Assembly: GCA_035504175.1 (NCBI GenBank)
Contig: DATJSJ010000120.1
Coordinates: 80,821 to 144,820 of the forward strand
DNA: 64,000 nt
From: DATJSJ01 sp035504175
Lineage (GTDB): Bacteria; Pseudomonadota; Alphaproteobacteria; Acetobacterales; Acetobacteraceae
Direction: 5' to 3'
Shown: positions 49,918 through 58,740 of the stretch, one piece after another
Layout of the letters: the number at the start of each line of letters is the position of its first letter
How positions within the stretch are numbered: the stretch's first letter is position 1
Made by a program: the position numbers and the translations under genes
Notes under the pieces: model-generated
What the model saw: only the letters and a program-made list of their open reading frames with translations
What the model was told of the DNA's origin: nothing
The model's database searches: none

Positions 49918-49940
49918 AATTTGTGGTCTGATTTGTGGAC
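49918..49940. repeat. Paired ATTTGTGG elements next to tRNA-Ser
   Basis: AATTTGTGGTC (49918-49928) and GATTTGTGGAC (49930-49940) are near-identical, 12 bases apart, and about 55 bases from the tRNA 3' end. Short direct repeats like this beside an attachment site are typical of integrase arm sites. Confidence 0.35.
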
Positions 49941-49992
49941 CAACTCTGGGCCTCCTCGGAAAAGCGACGCTATATCAAGCTTCTCCGGTTCC

Positions 49993-50011
49993 CCCCTGGC
50001 GGAGGGAGTGG
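49993..50011. repeat. Right attachment repeat within tRNA-Ser
   Basis: This is the intact copy of the 19-bp repeat, covering the encoded CCA and the acceptor/T-arm end of tRNA-Ser(GGA). It matches 45333-45351. Confidence 0.8.
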
Positions 50012-50086
50012 GATTCGAACCCACGGTACGCTTGCACGTACACACGCTTTCCAAGCGTGCGCCTTAAGCCGCTCGGCCATCCCTCC
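49997..50086 (-). tRNA. tRNA-Ser (anticodon GGA)
   Basis: This is a 90-nt class II tRNA with encoded CCA. GGAGGGA pairs with TCCCTCC, the D-arm is GGCCGAGCGGC, and the anticodon loop TTGGAAA lies between CACGC and GCGTG, giving GGA, which reads UCC/UCU. The long variable arm (TGTACGTGCAAGCGTACC) identifies serine. Its 3' end is the integration site of the island. Confidence 0.96.
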
Positions 50087-50170
50087 GACGTCCGCCCGAT
50101 ATACTGGCGGCACCGGCACCCGTCCAGTTCGCCCAACCAAGCCCCGGCCCGCCCCTCCACCAGGCCTGCC

Positions 50171-51976
50171 TCACGCGTCCATCTTCAGCGCCGCGAGGAA
50201 GGCGCTCTGCGGGATCTCCACCTTGCCGAACTGGCGCATCCGCTTCTTACCCTCCTTCTGCTTCTCCAGCAGCTTGCGCTTGCGCGTGATGTCGCCACCA
50301 TAGCACTTCGCGGTCACGTCCTTGGACAAGGCGCCGATCGTCTCCCGCGCGATGACCCGCCCGCCGATTGCCGCCTGAACCGCGATCTTGAACAGCTGGC
50401 GCGGAATCAGCTCCTTCAGCCGCGCGCAGATCGCCCGGCCCCGGCTCTCCGCCGCACTCCGATGGGCAATGAAGGCGAGCGCATCCACCGGATCGCCATT
50501 CACCAGGATCGAGATGCGCACCAGATCGCCCTCCTGATAGACGTCCATCTGATAGTCGAAGCTGGCATAGCCGCGCGAAACGCTCTTCAGCCGGTCGTAG
50601 AAGTCGAACACCACCTCATTCAGCGGCAGCCGGTACACCGCCATCGCGCGATTGCCGACATAGGTCAGATCCACCTGCTGCCCGCGCCGCTCGTTGCACA
50701 GCGCGAGTACATTGCCGAGATAGTCGTCCGGCACCAGGATCGTCGCCCGGATCCACGGCTCCTCGATGTGGTCGATCACGCTGCCGTCCGGCATGTCGGC
50801 CGGATTGTGCAGCTCCTCCATCTGCCCGTTGGTGCGATACAACCGGTAAACGACGGACGGCGCGGTGGCGATCAGGTCGAGGCCGAACTCACGCGTCAGC
50901 CGCTCCTGCACGATTTCCAGATGCAGCAGGCCGAGAAAGCCGCAGCGAAAGCCGAAGCCGAGCGCCGCCGACGTCTCCGGATCGTAATGGAAGCTCGCAT
51001 CGTTGAGCCGCAGCTTCGCCAGGCTCTCGCGCAGCTTCTCGAAATCATCGGCATCCGTCGGATAGAGTCCGCACCAGACGACCGGCACCGAAGGCTTGAA
51101 CCCGGGCAGCGGCTCGGCCGCAGGCGTGCGGTCATCGGTGATCGTGTCGCCGACGCGGCAATCGGCGACGGTCTTGATCGATGCGGTGATGTAGCCGATC
51201 TCGCCCGGCCCCAGATCATCCGCCGGCACCATCTTGGGCGAGAACACGCCCACCTGCTCCACCGCATGCACCGCACCGGTCGACATCATCCGGATCCGCT
51301 GGCCACGCCGCAGCCGCCCGTCGCGCACCCGCACGAGGATCACGACGCCGAGATACTGGTCATACCAGCTATCCACCAGCAGCGCCTTCAGCGGCGCCGC
51401 CCCGTCCCCGCGCGGCGGTGGCAGCCGCGCCACCAGCGCTTCCAGCACCCCCTCGATGTTGAGGCCCGTCTTGGCACTGATCATCACCGCATCATCGGCG
51501 GGCAGCCCGACCACATCCTCGATCTGCTGGCGCACCCGGTCCGGCTCGGCCGCCGGCAGATCGATCTTGTTCAGAACCGGCACGATCTCATGCCCGGCAT
51601 CGATCGCCTGGTACACATTCGCCAGGGTCTGCGCCTCAACCCCCTGGGACGCGTCCACCACCAGTAGACTGCCTTCACAGGCGGCCAGGCTCCGGCTGAC
51701 CTCATAGGCGAAATCCACATGGCCGGGCGTGTCCATCAGGTTCAGCTCGTAAACCTGCCCGTCCTTCGCCCGGTAGGTCAGGCGCACGGTCTGCGCCTTG
51801 ATCGTGATCCCCCGCTCGCGCTCCAGCTCCATGCTGTCGAGCACCTGATTCGTCATCTCGCGATCCGACAAAGCCCCGGTCGCCTGGATCAGCCGGTCGG
51901 CCAGCGTCGACTTACCGTGGTCGATATGGGCGATGATCGCAAAATTGCGGATGTGGTCGATCGGGGTGTCGGTCAT
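50171..51976 (-). CDS. lepA: Elongation factor 4 (LepA)
   Basis: This 601-residue translational GTPase has G1 IAHIDHGKSTLADRLI, G2 (RGITIKAQTVRL), G3 MDTPGHVDFAYEVSR and G4 NKIDLPAAEPDR. The LepA-specific C-terminus includes KCYGGDITRKRKLLEKQKEG. LepA acts on ribosomes in biogenesis or back-translocation under stress. I chose the ATG at 51976 (MTDTPIDHIRNFAIIAHIDH) as closest to the usual family length of about 599; earlier ATGs would add six residues. Confidence 0.96.
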   Translation of the reverse strand: MTDTPIDHIRNFAIIAHIDHGKSTLADRLIQATGALSDREMTNQVLDSMELERERGITIKAQTVRLTYRAKDGQVYELNLMDTPGHVDFAYEVSRSLAACEGSLLVVDASQGVEAQTLANVYQAIDAGHEIVPVLNKIDLPAAEPDRVRQQIEDVVGLPADDAVMISAKTGLNIEGVLEALVARLPPPRGDGAAPLKALLVDSWYDQYLGVVILVRVRDGRLRRGQRIRMMSTGAVHAVEQVGVFSPKMVPADDLGPGEIGYITASIKTVADCRVGDTITDDRTPAAEPLPGFKPSVPVVWCGLYPTDADDFEKLRESLAKLRLNDASFHYDPETSAALGFGFRCGFLGLLHLEIVQERLTREFGLDLIATAPSVVYRLYRTNGQMEELHNPADMPDGSVIDHIEEPWIRATILVPDDYLGNVLALCNERRGQQVDLTYVGNRAMAVYRLPLNEVVFDFYDRLKSVSRGYASFDYQMDVYQEGDLVRISILVNGDPVDALAFIAHRSAAESRGRAICARLKELIPRQLFKIAVQAAIGGRVIARETIGALSKDVTAKCYGGDITRKRKLLEKQKEGKKRMRQFGKVEIPQSAFLAALKMDA

Positions 51977-52030
51977 GGCGCACGACATAGGCAAGGGCGG
52001 GGCGACTGTCAGCCGGAAAGAAAAGCAAGG

Positions 52031-52080
52031 CCAGGAGGGCTCCGCCCTCCTGGACCTCCCGCCAGGGCCGGCGGCCCTGC
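52031..52080. repeat. Double-hairpin intergenic repeat
   Basis: CCAGGAGGGC-tcc-GCCCTCCTGG (52031-52053) is followed by a second stem CAGGGCCGGCGGCCCTG (about 52063-52079). The two-stem layout with a GGGCTCCGCCC loop recurs at 60560-60601. It lies between the VOC gene and lepA. Confidence 0.65.
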
Positions 52081-52158
52081 ACCGGCATTCCTTCGGGCCT
52101 CGATGACGGGGCCGCTTTACGCCATGCCGGCTGACGGCCGCGCGACCACGCTGCCGGA

Positions 52159-52545
52159 TCAGCTCGGCGGCGTGGTGAAGAACCAGGGATGCCCATCGGG
52201 ATCGCGCGCGGTATAGGTGCGGCCGTACGCCTCATCGTGCGGCGCCTGCACGATCTCGGCCCCTTCCCGTGCGGCCCGGGCGTGATGCGCATCGACGTCG
52301 TCGAGATAGATGAACACACCCATCGTCGCCATGCCGGCTTCCCGCGGGCTCACCATGCCCCAGGATGTCGCACCCTGGCCCATCATGATGCGCCGGCCGC
52401 CGAACAGCATCTGGCCGTGCATGCCGCCGTTCGGCGTGCCGGTGCGCATCTCCTCGACGAAACCGAAGGCACGCGACAGCCAGTCGAGCGCGGACGGCAC
52501 GTCGCGGTAGAACAGGTAGGGGATGATCTCGGTCGCGGTCGGCAT
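52159..52545 (-). CDS. VOC-family (glyoxalase/bleomycin resistance-like) protein
   Basis: The 128-residue product has the paired beta-alpha-beta-beta-beta units of the vicinal oxygen chelate fold. It begins EIIPYLFYRDVPSALDWLSR and ends YGRTYTARDPDGHPWFFTTP, the PhnB/YhlH-like pattern. GAGGAG precedes the ATG. It directly follows the AraC gene on the same strand, so the regulator may control it. The substrate is unknown. Confidence 0.88.
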   Translation of the reverse strand: MPTATEIIPYLFYRDVPSALDWLSRAFGFVEEMRTGTPNGGMHGQMLFGGRRIMMGQGATSWGMVSPREAGMATMGVFIYLDDVDAHHARAAREGAEIVQAPHDEAYGRTYTARDPDGHPWFFTTPPS

Positions 52546-52630
52546 CAGGGTGGCTCCTCGCCGGTTCGGTTGCGAGAAAATCCGTAGGCGCGGCGCGGAT
52601 CGGCGTCTTGAAGCTTTGTTACCCGTCTGG

Positions 52631-53503
52631 TCAATCCACGAAGCCGCCATCGTCCGGCAGGCGATGGCGCAGAAACTCCGTCGGCGCGCTGCCGGCGAAA
52701 GCGCGGAACTCCCGCGCCAGATGTGCCTGGTCGGCATAGCCGCATTCGGCCGCCAGCGCCGCCCAACCGGTGAAAGCGCCGCTCTGGATGCGTCCCAACG
52801 CCGCTCGGAAGCGCAGGATGCGACCGAGCAGCTTCGGCGTGATGCCAAATTCGTGGCGGAAGCCGACGGCCAGATGCTTTCGGCTGCAGCCAAGTTCCGC
52901 CGCGAGCGCGCCGATCCGCACCCGGCCGCCGCCGGCCTCGATCCGCCGCCACGCCCAGACCAGTTCGCGCCTGACCGGGATGCCCTGCGCGAACCGCCGC
53001 TCCAGGGCTGCCTCCATCATCACGAGTCGCTCCGCGGGTGAGCGTGCCTCGCCGAGCCGGCCGGCGATTTCGCCGGCGGCATTGCCCAGCACCTCGCCGG
53101 GCGGCGTCAGCCCATCGCCGATCGCGCCGAGCGGTCGGCCGAGCAGGGCGCGCGCACCGAGCAGGGTCAGCATCACCTGCACCCCTTCCTGCGCGCCGTC
53201 CGTTTCCGAGACTGCGTAGTTCGGGCTTGGCCCGCTGTAGAAGCCGCTGCCGGCCGCGAACCGGCTGCGCGTCGGCCGCGGATGCTCGATGCGCAGCTCG
53301 GGCCCGAGATTGAAGATCAGCACCGCATCGCCGATCGGCAATTCCCGTCGGCGCGAGAATGGCGTCCCGGATTCGGCGTAGGCGTAGACCTGCCGCACGA
53401 ACGGGGCCATCCGGGCCGTCGGTGTCAGCGAATCCACGCGCCACGTGCCATGCGCCGAGGAATGGGCGGCAACCCTGATCCGCTCGTGCTGCCGCCCCAT
53501 CAT
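52631..53503 (-). CDS. AraC-family transcriptional regulator
   Basis: This 290-residue regulator has a C-terminal double HTH. The first helix pair is IGALAAELGCSRKHLAVGFR and the second WAALAAECGYADQAHLAREF, followed by the conserved FAGSAPTEFLRHR. The N-terminal domain of about 170 residues is probably effector-binding. It lies 85 bases upstream of the VOC gene on the same strand. Confidence 0.92.
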   Translation of the reverse strand: MMGRQHERIRVAAHSSAHGTWRVDSLTPTARMAPFVRQVYAYAESGTPFSRRRELPIGDAVLIFNLGPELRIEHPRPTRSRFAAGSGFYSGPSPNYAVSETDGAQEGVQVMLTLLGARALLGRPLGAIGDGLTPPGEVLGNAAGEIAGRLGEARSPAERLVMMEAALERRFAQGIPVRRELVWAWRRIEAGGGRVRIGALAAELGCSRKHLAVGFRHEFGITPKLLGRILRFRAALGRIQSGAFTGWAALAAECGYADQAHLAREFRAFAGSAPTEFLRHRLPDDGGFVD

Positions 53504-53654
53504 GCGGAATGCCTTCGCCGATCCCGATCCGGCGGCCAGGACCTGCCCGTCCGCAAGCTTGCGGCGGCACGTCCTCGCAACGCCTTGCCTCCGTCGCTAC
53601 GCCGGAACCCGAGCGGCACCGTCCACAGACCGGCGGCCGGCACCGGCTCCTGCC

Positions 53655-54248
53655 TCACGCCGGCCGCCTGGCCCGCACGGCGGCGGCGAGCGTGCCGTCA
53701 TCCAGCACGTCCAGCGCGCCGCCGATCGGCACGCCCTGGGCCAGGCGCGTCACCGCAACACCGCTGCCGGCCAGTCGATCGGCCAGGAAATGCGCCGTGG
53801 TCGCCCCGTCCACCGTGGCGCTCAACGCCAGGATCACCTCGGAAACGCCACCCTGCTCCAGCCGGCGGAACAGCGGCGCCAGGTTCAGATCCTCGGGCCC
53901 GGTGCCGCCAAGCGCCGAAAGCGTGCCGCCCAGCACGTGATACCGCCCCCGATACACGCCGGCGCGCTCCAGCGCCCACAGATCGCCCACCGTCTCGACG
54001 ACGCAGACCAGGGCGGCGTCGCGCTCGGGATCGGCGCAGATCGTGCACGGATCGTGGCTGTCCAGGTTGCCGCAGAGCGAACAGCTCCGCGTCGCCCGTG
54101 CGGCATCCTGCAGCGCCGTGGCCAGCGGCAGCATGCGCGCCTCCGGCTGCTGCAGCAGGCGCAGCGCGACCCGCCGCGCACTCCGCGGGCCGAGCCCCGG
54201 CAGCTTGGCCAGCAGCCCGATCAGGTGCTCGATCTCCGGTCCGCCCAT
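53655..54248 (-). CDS. recR: Recombination protein RecR
   Basis: This 197-residue RecFOR component has the helix-hairpin-helix KLPGLGPRSARRVALRLL, a zinc finger with Cys56, Cys59, Cys68 and Cys71, and a Toprim domain (LVCVVETVGDLWALERAG, with the acidic pair region VILALSATVDG). It is the last member of the dnaX-ybaB-(SGNH)-recR set, the conserved proteobacterial order. Confidence 0.96.
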   Translation of the reverse strand: MGGPEIEHLIGLLAKLPGLGPRSARRVALRLLQQPEARMLPLATALQDAARATRSCSLCGNLDSHDPCTICADPERDAALVCVVETVGDLWALERAGVYRGRYHVLGGTLSALGGTGPEDLNLAPLFRRLEQGGVSEVILALSATVDGATTAHFLADRLAGSGVAVTRLAQGVPIGGALDVLDDGTLAAAVRARRPA

Positions 54249-54307
54249 GGCTGCGATATGGCATCACCGGCGCCGGCGCGGCCAGGGCCGGCGCGTCGGC
54301 GGCCCGG

Positions 54308-54970
54308 CTAGACGGGCGGCAGCGCCGCGGCGATGCCGCGCACCGCCTCGGCGACCGCTGTGCCGAGCGCGCGGTGCTGCGCCGCCTCGAAATGAATGCC
54401 GTCGACGTCGCTCGACTCGATCACCAGCCCGGCATCGAGGAACGACACGCCGAACCCGGCGGCGACCTCGCGGTAGAGGCCGCCGAAGCGCAGTGCCTTC
54501 TCGGTGCCGCCGCCGAACATCGCGGCAAGCAGCTCGAGTCGCGCCAGCGGCGGCGGCGCCACCAGCAGCACCCGCGGCGCGCTGCGCCCCGGACCGGCCT
54601 CCGACCGGCGGATGCGATCGACCAGCACGCCGGCGCCGGCGGCGATGTCCTCCGCCGGCAGGCCGAAGCGCGCCTTGAGATCGTTGGTGCCGAGCATGAG
54701 CACGACGACGTCGACCGGCCGGTGGCTCTCCAGGCAGGGCAGCAGATAGGCGAGCCCGTTCTTGTGCGCACCCTCGATCGGGTCGCTATGCACCGTGGTG
54801 CGGCCGGGCAGTCCTTCCTCGATGACGAGATGCCCCGCGCCGAGCGCGGCGCGCATCACGCCCGGCCAGCGCTCCTCCGGGCCGAAGCGGCGGTCATCGT
54901 CCATGTGCGTCATCGGCACGGTGCCGTGCGTGTTGCTGTCGCCGTAGCAGAGCACGGTGATGTCGGACAT
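54308..54970 (-). CDS. SGNH/GDSL-family hydrolase
   Basis: The 220-residue esterase-type enzyme starts ITVLCYGDSNTHG with the nucleophile Ser12. It has block III VLMLGTNDLKARFG and the catalytic Asp190-x-x-His193 near the end (DGIHFEAAQH). There is no signal peptide, so it is cytoplasmic. It is inserted between ybaB and recR on the same strand, 16 bases after ybaB. Its physiological substrate is not evident. Confidence 0.88.
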   Translation of the reverse strand: MSDITVLCYGDSNTHGTVPMTHMDDDRRFGPEERWPGVMRAALGAGHLVIEEGLPGRTTVHSDPIEGAHKNGLAYLLPCLESHRPVDVVVLMLGTNDLKARFGLPAEDIAAGAGVLVDRIRRSEAGPGRSAPRVLLVAPPPLARLELLAAMFGGGTEKALRFGGLYREVAAGFGVSFLDAGLVIESSDVDGIHFEAAQHRALGTAVAEAVRGIAAALPPV

Positions 54971-54986
54971 GGCGCGGCCTCCACCC

Positions 54987-55310
54987 TCAGAACGGCAGTT
55001 TCAGGCCCGGCGGCAGATCGATCCCGCCGGTCATCTTTTGCATCTCCTCCGTCGCCGCCGCCTCGATCTTGCGCCGGGCGTCGGCGTGCGCCGCGACGAT
55101 CAGATCCTCCAGCATCTCCATCTCCGCCGGATCGGCGAGCTTGGGGTCGATCTTCACCCGCCGCATCTCGCCCTTGCCGTTCAGGGTCACGGTGACCATG
55201 CCGGCGCCGGAATTGCCTTCGAGCTGCATCGCCTCGAGCTTGGCCTGCATCTCCTGCATCTTTGCCTGCATCTGGCTTGCCTGCTTCATCAGGCCGGACA
55301 GGTTCTTCAT
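54987..55310 (-). CDS. ybaB: YbaB/EbfC-family nucleoid-associated protein
   Basis: The 107-residue protein has the N-terminal Gln/Met-rich helix LMKQASQMQAKMQEMQAKL and the family core VTVTLNGKGEMRRVKIDPKL. YbaB forms a dimer that binds DNA. It starts 4 bases after the dnaX stop codon, as is usual. Confidence 0.94.
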   Translation of the reverse strand: MKNLSGLMKQASQMQAKMQEMQAKLEAMQLEGNSGAGMVTVTLNGKGEMRRVKIDPKLADPAEMEMLEDLIVAAHADARRKIEAAATEEMQKMTGGIDLPPGLKLPF

Positions 55311-55314
55311 CGCA

Positions 55315-57246
55315 TCACTCCTCGATCGGGTCGTCGGCAAACCCCGCATCCGGCGGGGCGAAATCGGGCATCTCCGGCTCGGCCAGCGCGAAGGCGTCCT
55401 GTGTCTCGACGCTCTCCGGCGGCAGGCCATACCGGTCGAGCCGGCTGTCCTGCACCGCGTCGATCCGCGCACCCGGGAAGGCATCGAGGATCGCCCGCAC
55501 CAGCGGGTGCTCCGCCGCCTCGGCGCGGCGGGCGGCATCGGCGGCGTCGGCCTGCGCCGCCAGCGTCGGCTCGCCCGCAGCGGTCGAGAGCGCGATGGTC
55601 CAGCGCCGGCCGGTCGCCGCCAGCAGCACCGCGGCAAGGCGCGGCGCCAGGTCGCGCGGCGCATCCGGCTCCGGCCGCAGCTCGATCACCGGCGGGGCGA
55701 AGCGCACGAGGTGCGCCGAATGAACCAGATGCGCGTGCAGCAGCGCCTCCCGCCGGCTCGCGACCAGCGCCGCCAGCTCGCGGAACGAAGCCGGCGCCGG
55801 CATTGCCTCAGCCTCGAGCTCGGCCGAGGCGGCGGCGAGCGGTTCGACCGGGCGGGGTACCTCTACGCGGGCCAGGGCGGTGGCGGTGGCTGGCGCCGCT
55901 GGGCGGGCGGCGGCGGGTGGCGTCGGATCCGAAGCCGCAACCGCGATGTCAGGCCGCGCCCCAGGCGCGGCGCCGCCGTTCGCGGCAAGGCGGCGCACCA
56001 GGTCGCCCGGGGGCGGCAGGTCCGCGACATGGCAGAGGCGGATCAGCACCATCTCCGCGGCAGCGCGACGGTCGGGCGCGGTTTCGACTTCGCCCACGCC
56101 CTTGAGCAGCATCTGCCACAGCCGCGCCAGCACCGGCACCGAGGCGCGCTCGGCCAGCGCCGCGCCGCGGGTGCGCTCGGCCTCGGGCAGGTCAGGGCTG
56201 TGGCGCAGCGCGGGGATCGCCTTCAGCCGGCTCAGCGTGTGCGCGAGGTCCAGCAGGTCGCCGAGCAGCAGGCCGAGATCGGTGCCGCGCGCATGCGCCG
56301 CGTCGGTAATCGCCAGTGCCGCGGCCGGGCGCCCGTCCAGCACCGCCTCCAGCAGGTCGAACACCGTCCCGCGATCGGCGAGGCCCAGCATGTCGGTGAC
56401 CGCCGCGGCGGTGATCTGCGCCGCGCCATCAGCCGCCCCGCCGGTCCCCGGCCCTAGTGCGATCGCCTGGTCGAGCAGCGACAGCCCGTCACGCACCGAA
56501 CCATCCGCGGCGCGGGCGATCAGTTCCAGTGCAGCGGGCTCGATCGCCGCCTGCTCGCGTGCCGCGATGCCGGCGAAATGCGCGGTGAGCTCGGCCATCG
56601 ACACGCGCCGCAGGTCGAAGCGCTGGCAGCGCGACAGCACCGTCACCGGCACCTTGCGGATTTCGGTGGTGGCAAAGATGAAGCTGACGTGCGGCGGCGG
56701 CTCCTCCAACGTCTTCAGCAGCGCGTTGAACGCGTTGCGCGACAGCATGTGGACTTCGTCGACGATGAACACCTTCCGCCGCGCCTGCAGCGGGCGGAAG
56801 CGCGTCGCCTCGATGATCTCACGCACGTCCTCGACGCCGGTGCGCGAGGCGGCATCCATCTCCACCACGTCCGGGTGGCGGTCGGCGAGGATCGCGGTGC
56901 AGTTCGGGCAGACGCCGCACGGGTCGGGTGTCGGCCCGCCCCTGCCGTCGGGGCCGACGCAGTTGAGGCAGCGGGCGATGATGCGGGCGGTGGTGGTCTT
57001 GCCCACGCCGCGCACGCCGGTGAGCATGAAGGCGTGCGCCACTCGGCTGAGCGCGAAAGCGTTGCGCAGGATGCGCACCATCGCCTCCTGCCCGATCAGG
57101 TCGGCGAAGCCGGCGGGCCGGTACTTGCGCGCCAGCACGCGGTAGGCGGTCGCCGGCGCCGGGGCGCTGGCGGGCGCGTCCCCGAACAGGCCGGGGCCGC
57201 CCGCGGGCGGATCGGGGAGGGTGGTGTCCTCGGAGAGGCCAGACAT
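55315..57246 (-). CDS. dnaX: DNA polymerase III subunits gamma/tau
   Basis: This 643-residue clamp-loader subunit has Walker A GVRGVGKTTTARIIA, the zinc module CLNCVGPDGRGG...CGVCPNC, Walker B (VFIVDEVHML) and the sensor region. The C-terminal third (from about residue 430) is Ala/Pro-rich and binds the polymerase and DnaB. It lies just downstream of the SRP RNA gene. I see no clear slippery site, so a separate gamma product is not indicated. Confidence 0.95.
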   Translation of the reverse strand: MSGLSEDTTLPDPPAGGPGLFGDAPASAPAPATAYRVLARKYRPAGFADLIGQEAMVRILRNAFALSRVAHAFMLTGVRGVGKTTTARIIARCLNCVGPDGRGGPTPDPCGVCPNCTAILADRHPDVVEMDAASRTGVEDVREIIEATRFRPLQARRKVFIVDEVHMLSRNAFNALLKTLEEPPPHVSFIFATTEIRKVPVTVLSRCQRFDLRRVSMAELTAHFAGIAAREQAAIEPAALELIARAADGSVRDGLSLLDQAIALGPGTGGAADGAAQITAAAVTDMLGLADRGTVFDLLEAVLDGRPAAALAITDAAHARGTDLGLLLGDLLDLAHTLSRLKAIPALRHSPDLPEAERTRGAALAERASVPVLARLWQMLLKGVGEVETAPDRRAAAEMVLIRLCHVADLPPPGDLVRRLAANGGAAPGARPDIAVAASDPTPPAAARPAAPATATALARVEVPRPVEPLAAASAELEAEAMPAPASFRELAALVASRREALLHAHLVHSAHLVRFAPPVIELRPEPDAPRDLAPRLAAVLLAATGRRWTIALSTAAGEPTLAAQADAADAARRAEAAEHPLVRAILDAFPGARIDAVQDSRLDRYGLPPESVETQDAFALAEPEMPDFAPPDAGFADDPIEE

Positions 57247-57369
57247 GCGCGGCTGCGTTCTCCGGCCGCCGCGGCGGCCCTGCTCGGCCCAAAATGTGCT
57301 TGGCCCGGTTGCGCTTGGCCCGGATTGGCTTGACCGGAATCCGCTTGGTCCAGGGGCAGCATCCGGGGT

Positions 57370-57465
57370 GGGAGGCCGGGCAACAACCCGGGCGGAAACT
57401 CGTTGCGGCTGCTTCCTTCCGGACCTGACCGGGTTGGCGAGGCGCCCGTCCGCCGCCGACCTCCC
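57370..57465 (-). ncRNA. ffs: Signal recognition particle RNA, small (4.5S type)
   Basis: On the minus strand the core reads GGTCAGGTCCGGAAGGAAGC followed by AGCCGCAACG, the universally conserved SRP domain IV sequence that binds Ffh. Outer stem sequences GGGAGG (57465-57460) and CCTCCC (57375-57370) pair to close a hairpin of about 96 nt. Its place just upstream of dnaX is the usual one. Confidence 0.9.
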
Positions 57466-57677
57466 GGCCGGACCATATCATGCATCGCGTCAGGGGATAC
57501 AAGCCGGCCGGTTGGCTCGACACGGCGGCGGAGGGCTGCAAGCCGGATGCCGGCGCAGGCCGCACGGCGTCCGGCCGGTTCAAGTCCGTCGGGACCGCTG
57601 TCGCGCTCCGGGTGAGGCCCGGCGATGCCGGGCCGGGCGACCGATGCAGGCTGCCCGGCCCGGTACCGGCCCCGATC

Positions 57678-58502
57678 CTATGCCCGGATGAATTCCAGCA
57701 GGTCGGCGTTGATCGTCTCCGCCTCGGTCGTCGGCATGCCGTGCGGGAATCCCTTGTAGCTCTTGAGCGTGCCGTTCCGCAGCAGCTTCGCCGACAGCGG
57801 ACCGGCATCGGCGTACGGCACGATCTGATCGTCATCGCCATGCATCACCAGCACCGGCACCGAGATCTGCTTCAGGTCCTCGGTGAAGTCGGTCTGGGAG
57901 AAGGCGATGATGCCGTCGTAGTGGGCCTTCGCCCCGCCCATCATGCCCTGGCGCCACCAGTTCCAGATCACCGCCTGTGACGGCTTCGCGCCCGGCCGGT
58001 TGTAGCCATAGAACGGGCCGGCCGGCAGGTCGTAGTAGAATTGCGCCCGGCCGGCCGCGAGCTGCGCCTGCAGCCCGTCGAACACCTCCTTCGCCAGCCC
58101 GCCCGGGTTGGCTTCGGTCTTCAGCATCAGCGGCGGCACCGCGGAGATGATCGCGGCCTTGGCGACCCGGCTTTCGCCGTGCCGTGCCAGGTAGTGCACG
58201 ACCTCGCCGCCGCCGGTGGAATGCCCGACATGCACCGCGTCATGCAGGTCGAGATGCGCGGTCAGCGCCGCCAGGTCGTCGGCGTAATGGTCCATGTCAT
58301 GCCCGTCGCCCGTCTGGGTCGAGCGGCCATGGCCGCGGCGATCGTGGGCGATCACGCGGAAGCCGTGGCCCAGGAAAAACAGCATCTGCGCGTCCCAGTC
58401 GTCGGCGGAGAGCGGCCAGCCATGGCTGAACACGATCGGCTGGCCGGCGCCCCAGTCCTTGTAGAAAATCTCGATGCCATCCTTGGTCGTGACGGTCGGC
58501 AT
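57678..58502 (-). CDS. Alpha/beta hydrolase, non-haem chloroperoxidase type
   Basis: The 274-residue enzyme has the nucleophile Ser95 in VGHSTGGGE, an oxyanion-hole FSHGWPLSADDW, and the Asp/His of the triad in MHGDDDQIVP and GFPHGMP. The C-terminal LKSYKGFPHGMPTTEAETIN is typical of cofactor-free chloroperoxidases/perhydrolases. The ATG at 58502 is family-like (MPTVTTKDGIEIFYKDWG). It stands alone. Real activity could be an esterase. Confidence 0.9.
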   Translation of the reverse strand: MPTVTTKDGIEIFYKDWGAGQPIVFSHGWPLSADDWDAQMLFFLGHGFRVIAHDRRGHGRSTQTGDGHDMDHYADDLAALTAHLDLHDAVHVGHSTGGGEVVHYLARHGESRVAKAAIISAVPPLMLKTEANPGGLAKEVFDGLQAQLAAGRAQFYYDLPAGPFYGYNRPGAKPSQAVIWNWWRQGMMGGAKAHYDGIIAFSQTDFTEDLKQISVPVLVMHGDDDQIVPYADAGPLSAKLLRNGTLKSYKGFPHGMPTTEAETINADLLEFIRA

Positions 58503-58740
58503 GGGCCGGATCCTTTCTTGCTGGGTGGTCGCCGCGTGCGCCGGGGAAGGCAGGCAGGGCCGATCCGGCGGACGAGGAAACGGGTGAAGGATGACGGAGT
58601 CCGAGGTGCCGCCGACGCCGCCGACCGATGACGTTCGACCGGGTATCGGGTCTGTCGCCCGACTGCCGCCCGTCACCGTGCGCGTCTATCGCCGGCCCGG
58701 TCTCCTCGGAACTCAGTCCGAAGCCACGTAGCGCGTCCCG

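Larger units (their letters stand above)
48943..49996. other. Island end region with gene remnants, no intact gene
   Basis: Apart from the short remnant at 49056-49223 no frame here is convincing. Paired ATTTGTGG elements lie near 49918-49940, close to the tRNA. An integrase gene would be expected beside the tRNA but none of its motifs can be found. Confidence 0.5.
45333..50011. mobile_element. Small genomic island integrated at the 3' end of tRNA-Ser(GGA)
   Basis: The 4.66 kb segment is bounded by the 19-bp direct repeat. It carries a second PEP-CTERM gene, an HTH/excisionase-like gene, a hypothetical gene and an Mrr-like nuclease gene. Base composition, especially near 45750-46100, is much more AT-rich than the rest of the window. 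It lies downstream of the tRNA 3' end, as integrative elements do. I find no intact integrase, so it may be a remnant or mobilised in trans. Confidence 0.72.

Noticed and set aside
55315..57246. Programmed frameshift in dnaX
   Set aside because: I saw no A-rich slippery heptamer with a following hairpin at the expected place; one full-length product is the simpler reading.
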